From: Bacteroidales bacterium M7
GTDB taxonomy: Bacteria > Bacteroidota > Bacteroidia > Bacteroidales > Muribaculaceae
NCBI GenBank assembly: GCA_001689515.1
Contig: LUJR01000011.1
Location: forward strand, 1-64,000
DNA: 64,000 nucleotides
Direction: 5' to 3'
Both the position numbers and the translations under genes were made by a program. The notes under the pieces were generated by a model. It ran no database searches and was not told the origin of the DNA. It worked only from the letters and a program-made list of their open reading frames with translations. Below are positions 60,572 through 64,000 of the stretch, piece after piece. How positions within the stretch are numbered: position 1 is the stretch's first letter; the number at the start of each line of letters is the position of its first letter.

Positions 60572-61539
60572 TCCTTGTTGCCTTTGCCGAAAAGTGAGCG
60601 TACGAATTCCCGTTTGTCAAATATCTGGAGGTCGTCTATGCCTTCGCCGAGACCTATGTATTTGACTGGTATGTTAAACTGGTCGCTGATGCCGATGACC
60701 ACACCGCCCTTGGCGGTGCCGTCAAGCTTGGTGATGGCAAGTTCGTTGACCTGGGTTGCGGCAACAAACTGCTTGGCTTGCTCGAATGCGTTCTGTCCCG
60801 TGGAGCCGTCAAGCACCAGCAGCACTTCGTGGGGTGCATCGGGGACAATCTTCTGCATGACATTGCGTATCTTGGTCAGCTCGTCCATCAGTCCCTTCTT
60901 GTTGTGGAGACGTCCGGCGGTGTCGATGATTACGACGTCTACATCATTGGCTTTTGCGCTTTGGAGGGTGTCAAAAGCCACAGAGGCGGGATCGCTTCCC
61001 ATCTTCTGCTTGACCACAGGCACACCGGCGCGTTGTCCCCATATGTCGAGCTGCTCTACGGCTGCGGCGCGGAATGTGTCGGCAGCTCCGAGCATCACCT
61101 TGTTGCCGGCGCGCTTGAAGTGGGCTGCTAATTTGCCTATGGTGGTTGTTTTACCTACTCCATTGACTCCGACCACCATGATGACATGGGGTTTGTGGTC
61201 TTTTGGCACAGAAAAGTCAGGTGTAGTGCTGTCGTCGCCGCTTGAAGCGAGCATGTCGGAAATCTCGTCACAGAGCAGGTCGTTAAGCTCCGAGGTGGTG
61301 ACGTATTTGTCACGTGCCACACGCTTCTGTATGCGGTCTATGATTTTAAGTGTAGTGTCCGTCCCGACATCCGATGTGATGAAAGCCTCTTCAAGGTCAT
61401 CAAGTACGTCGTCGTCTATCTTGCTTTTGCCTGCTACAACGCGCGATATTTTTTCAAAGACACTCTTCTTTGACTTTTCAAGTCCGCGGTCGAGCGTCTC
61501 TTTCTTTTCCTTTGAAAATATATTTTTGAAGAAACCCAT
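60568..61539 (-). CDS. ftsY: Signal recognition particle receptor FtsY
   Basis: FtsY docks the SRP-ribosome complex at the inner membrane. From the ATG at 61539 the protein has 323 residues. It has a short N-terminal region (MGFFKNIFSKEKKE, an amphipathic membrane-binding helix, with no long acidic A domain), a four-helix N domain, and the G domain with GVNGVGKTTTIGKLA (about 122-136), DTAGRLHNK and TKLDGTAKGG. The frame's earlier ATG at 61590 falls on the -7 box of the promoter, so it cannot be the start from that promoter. It is the first gene of a unit with rimO and menF. Confidence 0.95.
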   Translation of the reverse strand: MGFFKNIFSKEKKETLDRGLEKSKKSVFEKISRVVAGKSKIDDDVLDDLEEAFITSDVGTDTTLKIIDRIQKRVARDKYVTTSELNDLLCDEISDMLASSGDDSTTPDFSVPKDHKPHVIMVVGVNGVGKTTTIGKLAAHFKRAGNKVMLGAADTFRAAAVEQLDIWGQRAGVPVVKQKMGSDPASVAFDTLQSAKANDVDVVIIDTAGRLHNKKGLMDELTKIRNVMQKIVPDAPHEVLLVLDGSTGQNAFEQAKQFVAATQVNELAITKLDGTAKGGVVIGISDQFNIPVKYIGLGEGIDDLQIFDKREFVRSLFGKGNKE

Positions 61540-61587
61540 GTGGGGAGATATTGATGTTCGTAAATTAGCGGTGGATAATAAGGACTG

Positions 61588-61620
61588 CAAATTTACGATT
61601 TTTTATTGAGCTTCCCCAAT
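61588..61620 (-). promoter_or_regulatory. Promoter of the ftsY-rimO-menF operon
   Basis: On the minus strand ATTG (61620-61617), a 21-base spacer and TAAATTTG (61595-61588). The predicted start is about 45 bases before the ftsY ATG. Confidence 0.68.
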
Positions 61621-61704
61621 CTCCCCATCTTGCTTATATTAAATTTGCATGGCGCACCCTAACTTTTGGCTTTTGTTAAGAATTCTTCCTCATGAGGCGG
61701 ATTC

Positions 61705-62595
61705 TCACTTCCTTTTTGAGCATTGTACTGTAGATGCAGGGCGGTCGAGGGTGGCGGCGGTCTTGGGTCCGTTGATTTTCTGCATCATGGGGATGGATAG
61801 TTGCTTGCGGGTGTAGGTGTAGTGAATGGCGTCATCGTCGCACACGCTCAGGCAGTTGAAGCAGTTGATGCAGCGCGAACCGTCTACGACATGTGATGTC
61901 AGATTGATGCACTCGGCTTTGCAGACGTACTCGCATTTGCGGCACTGGGTACAACGGTCAGTATCAATATCGATACGCATCACTGCATGCCGGCTCACAT
62001 AGCCTAAGGCTGTCCCGACGGGGCAGAATGTGTTGCACCACATGCGTCCTCGTTTCCATGACATCACTATGACCACGCCTGTCAGGCATAGTGAAAGTAT
62101 AAATCCAGTCACTGTACCTGTCACCCACGGCGGTGTGCCATGGATTATCGGACGCAATATGTTGACACAAGTACGGTGAAATATGCTGCTCGGATCAATG
62201 AACGATGCTACGAATGTGATTCCCACAAGCAGGCTGACAAAGGTGATGATGACCACGGCATTACGGAGCACTGACATCGGGGTCTTGTAATGATACCATC
62301 CGCGGGTGACACCGCGGGCGCGGCTTCGGCATGCGAGATGTGAGCTTATATCCTGCACGGTGCCTAACGGGCATACCGAGGAGCAATAAATGCGCCCGAA
62401 AATCAGTGTGACCACCAGCCACGCTATGCAGATGGTCATCGAGAACGCCATTGCTGCAGGGAGCCATTGTATGGTCTGAAGCCCTTGAAGATGGGCACAT
62501 ATCCACGCAGTAGGTATAGTAAACAGCAACGTCAGCGATATCAATATCACTGACGATACTATGATGCGTATGGTCTTGAGCGTGGATTTCTTCAT
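61705..62595 (-). CDS. Membrane-bound 4Fe-4S polyferredoxin, NapH/NosR-like
   Basis: The 296 residues have about five membrane helices (about 10-32, 45-68, 110-133, 157-178 and more). The cysteine motifs CSSVCPLG and CNTFCPVG lie at helix ends. After the last helix two 4Fe-4S clusters are marked by CTQCRKCEYVCKAEC and CINCFNCLSVC (about 215-255). The layout is that of NapH/NosR/RdxA-type proteins that carry electrons across or along the inner membrane. The partner is unknown; no nitrate, nitrous oxide or cytochrome oxidase genes are near. It is 25 bases after ispF. Confidence 0.87.
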   Translation of the reverse strand: MKKSTLKTIRIIVSSVILISLTLLFTIPTAWICAHLQGLQTIQWLPAAMAFSMTICIAWLVVTLIFGRIYCSSVCPLGTVQDISSHLACRSRARGVTRGWYHYKTPMSVLRNAVVIITFVSLLVGITFVASFIDPSSIFHRTCVNILRPIIHGTPPWVTGTVTGFILSLCLTGVVIVMSWKRGRMWCNTFCPVGTALGYVSRHAVMRIDIDTDRCTQCRKCEYVCKAECINLTSHVVDGSRCINCFNCLSVCDDDAIHYTYTRKQLSIPMMQKINGPKTAATLDRPASTVQCSKRK

Positions 62596-62620
62596 CAGAA
62601 GGGGATAAAGCGGATACTTT

Positions 62621-63112
62621 TCAGTCCTGTAGATAAATAAGGGTGACCGCCATGGCTGCTATGCCTTCTTCGCGACCCGTAAATCCGAGTTTCTCGGTGG
62701 TGGTTGCCTTGACTGACACGTAGTCTGCATCTATGCCTAAGTCTTGGGCGATATTTGCCGCCATCTGTGGTATGTAGGGGAGGAGCTTGGGTTTCTGTGC
62801 CATTATGGTCACATCGACATTGCCGATGCCGTAACCTTTGTCGGCGAGCAGAGTGACCACTTCGCGCAGAAGTTTGCGGCTGTCAGCCCCTTTGTAACGC
62901 GGATCGGTGTCGGGAAAGTGGTAGCCGATGTCACGTAGCGCGGCAGCTCCGAGCAGTGCATCGCTCAGGGCGTGGAGAGCTACGTCGGCATCGCTGTGTC
63001 CCAGCAGTCCACGGTCATGGGGTATATTTACACCGCAAAGCCACAGCTGTCGGTCTGTGGCAAATGCGTGTACGTCAAATCCTTGTCCTATGCGGATGGA
63101 TGGAGCTTTCAT
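62621..63112 (-). CDS. ispF: 2-C-methyl-D-erythritol 2,4-cyclodiphosphate synthase
   Basis: IspF forms the cyclic diphosphate of the non-mevalonate isoprenoid pathway. The 163 residues are the standard length. The zinc-binding motif is GQGFDVHAF (Asp14, His16 by count), and HSDADVALHALSDALLGA (about 38-55) holds the other metal ligand. The C-terminal TTTEKLGFTGREEGIAAMAV is also typical. It lies 21 bases after porV, so the two are likely co-transcribed. Confidence 0.96.
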   Translation of the reverse strand: MKAPSIRIGQGFDVHAFATDRQLWLCGVNIPHDRGLLGHSDADVALHALSDALLGAAALRDIGYHFPDTDPRYKGADSRKLLREVVTLLADKGYGIGNVDVTIMAQKPKLLPYIPQMAANIAQDLGIDADYVSVKATTTEKLGFTGREEGIAAMAVTLIYLQD

Positions 63113-63133
63113 ATGTGGAAGGGAATCGTTAGG

Positions 63134-64000
63134 TTATCGTTTTCCGAGGAGACCTTTAAGACCGTCCACGTCAAATGTGAGTGAGAATCTCAGTGTCTGG
63201 TCAAGAGGGGAGTTGGCGGCGGTGGCTACAGTGTAGCAAGCATCGAGCTTGAACGCGCTGATGGCAAAACCGGCTCCGACGTTGAAGTATTGGCGGTTTC
63301 CCTTGGTGGGATGCTCGTAGAAATAACCGGCGCGGAAGAAGAATTGGTCGTTATAGGCGTATTCGGCACCGAGCGAGAAGGTTATTTCCTTGAAAAATTC
63401 GTTTTTGCCGCTGTAACCTTTGCCGAACGATTTGAAGATGCCTTTGAATGACGACATGTCTTCCCACTCCTGTTCAGCCTCACGGTATGCCTCCTCATTG
63501 GTAGAACCGTCTTCATTGAGGAAGTCCTGGGCGCGGGGCTTGGCAGGGACGAGCAGTTTGTTGAGGTCGAGACCGAATGTCAGGTTATGATAATCGGCGA
63601 GAGGGAATGTAAAGGCTGTACCGATACGCAGATTGGCGGGAAGGAATGCGGCTTGCTGCCCTTCGTATTTGAGCTTGGAACCGATGTTGGAGATGTTCCA
63701 GCCCCATGACCACTGGCACTCGTTACGCCCTATGATAGGATAGTAGGTGAAGTAGCCGTTGATGTCGGCTGCAAATGCCGATGCGCCGATGGAGTTGGCA
63801 TCTTGACCGGTGTTGTCGTAACCCATGGCGGAGTAGATATAGCGGAACACGATACCCATGGAGTACTTGTGGGAGAGTTTACGTGCATAGCCCACGTCAA
63901 ACGACATTTCATAGGGATTGATAGTGGCTTGGTTGTTGCCCACGGTCACATCGCCCAATGAGAAGTAGCGCAGACTGGCACTGACAGCCTGCAGGTCTTG
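63134..64000 (-). CDS. porV: Type IX secretion protein PorV, 5' end missing
   Basis: PorV (LptO) is an outer membrane beta-barrel that picks up type IX cargo from SprA and brings it to the attachment machinery. The frame is open to the right edge; the visible part is 288 residues, so roughly the first quarter of the protein lies outside. The TTG at 63958 is not a real start, since in-frame barrel sequence (LRYFSLGDVTV) continues upstream. Features seen are the YARKLSHKYSMGIVFRY strand, the FKGIFKSFGKGYSG loop and the C-terminal NSPLDQTLRFSLTFD strand. Together with sprA it shows that the organism has the system. Confidence 0.88.
   Translation of the reverse strand, partial: QDLQAVSASLRYFSLGDVTVGNNQATINPYEMSFDVGYARKLSHKYSMGIVFRYIYSAMGYDNTGQDANSIGASAFAADINGYFTYYPIIGRNECQWSWGWNISNIGSKLKYEGQQAAFLPANLRIGTAFTFPLADYHNLTFGLDLNKLLVPAKPRAQDFLNEDGSTNEEAYREAEQEWEDMSSFKGIFKSFGKGYSGKNEFFKEITFSLGAEYAYNDQFFFRAGYFYEHPTKGNRQYFNVGAGFAISAFKLDACYTVATAANSPLDQTLRFSLTFDVDGLKGLLGKR

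Noticed and set aside
60575..61609. Plus-strand frame of 344 codons opposite ftsY
   Set aside because: It is antisense to ftsY, which has intact GTPase motifs. The frame is open only because of codon bias in the real gene.
1..64000. CRISPR array, insertion sequence, prophage or integrative element
   Set aside because: I saw no regularly spaced direct repeats, transposase, integrase or phage genes. The repeats present are short palindromes without coding capacity. Neither tRNA-Glu copy is followed by an integrase.

Overview
The window is chromosomal DNA of a member of the Bacteroidota, order Bacteroidales. The evidence is the type IX secretion translocon SprA plus PorV and a PorT-like barrel, the trp gene order B-E-G-D-C-F-A, a fused BioG-BioC protein, lipoproteins with an acidic stretch after the lipobox cysteine, and promoters of the Bacteroides type (TTG, about 20 bases, TAnnTTTG). 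Moderate GC and the style of the secreted proteins would suit Muribaculaceae, but that is an inference. I see no prophage, insertion sequence, CRISPR array or defence locus; this is mostly core genome.

Layout. 1-6.3 kb: a secreted leucine-rich repeat protein, a Crp-type regulator, a Pro/Tyr-rich secreted protein, and a lipoprotein/ABC ATPase/permease operon. 6.3-14.1 kb: the complete trp operon on the minus strand, ending in an AraJ-like exporter and preceded by a classic attenuator with a 27-residue leader peptide containing three Trp codons. 14.1-19.1 kb: PorT-like barrel, LysM/periplasmic-binding-fold protein and PBP1A. 19.3-23.2 kb: a secreted protein with a sorting-type C-terminus, HflX and a small lipoprotein. 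23.2-25.1 kb: a candidate structured RNA of about 340 bases with its own promoter, then tRNA-Glu, rpsT and a second identical tRNA-Glu, then a TIGR02757-type gene. 25.1-28.2 kb: an MBL-fold hydrolase, rsmG and a CvfB-like gene, with two large palindromes built from smaller palindromes. 28.2-32.2 kb: gluQ and biotin genes (bioD, bioGC, bioF). 32.2-45 kb: sprA, ruvA, a TPR protein, a PstS-like lipoprotein, a small membrane protein and rarA. 45.2-52.2 kb: a long minus-strand run (ribE, secG, a TPR-like gene, lptE, a YigZ-family gene, queA, truB, uppP, a DUF3098 gene, ftsX). 52.5-61.6 kb: an envelope O-acylation cluster (MBOAT plus two SGNH proteins) downstream of menF, rimO and ftsY. 61.7-64 kb: a polyferredoxin, ispF and the 3' part of porV, which runs off the right edge.

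Three non-coding signals deserve most attention. First, the candidate RNA on the minus strand at about 23227-23565 is a chain of six hairpins between a good promoter and a T-run; G-U pairing in its longest stem marks the minus strand as the functional one. Second, the trp leader can be read in full: leader peptide, competing stems and terminator. Third, a REP-like palindrome with a 5' GTAG head recurs through the window, always at the 3' ends of genes and at every spaced convergent gene junction, and related palindromes are nested into two mirror-image structures of roughly 280-315 bases. No transposase of the REP-associated type is in the window, so how these repeats spread cannot be seen here.
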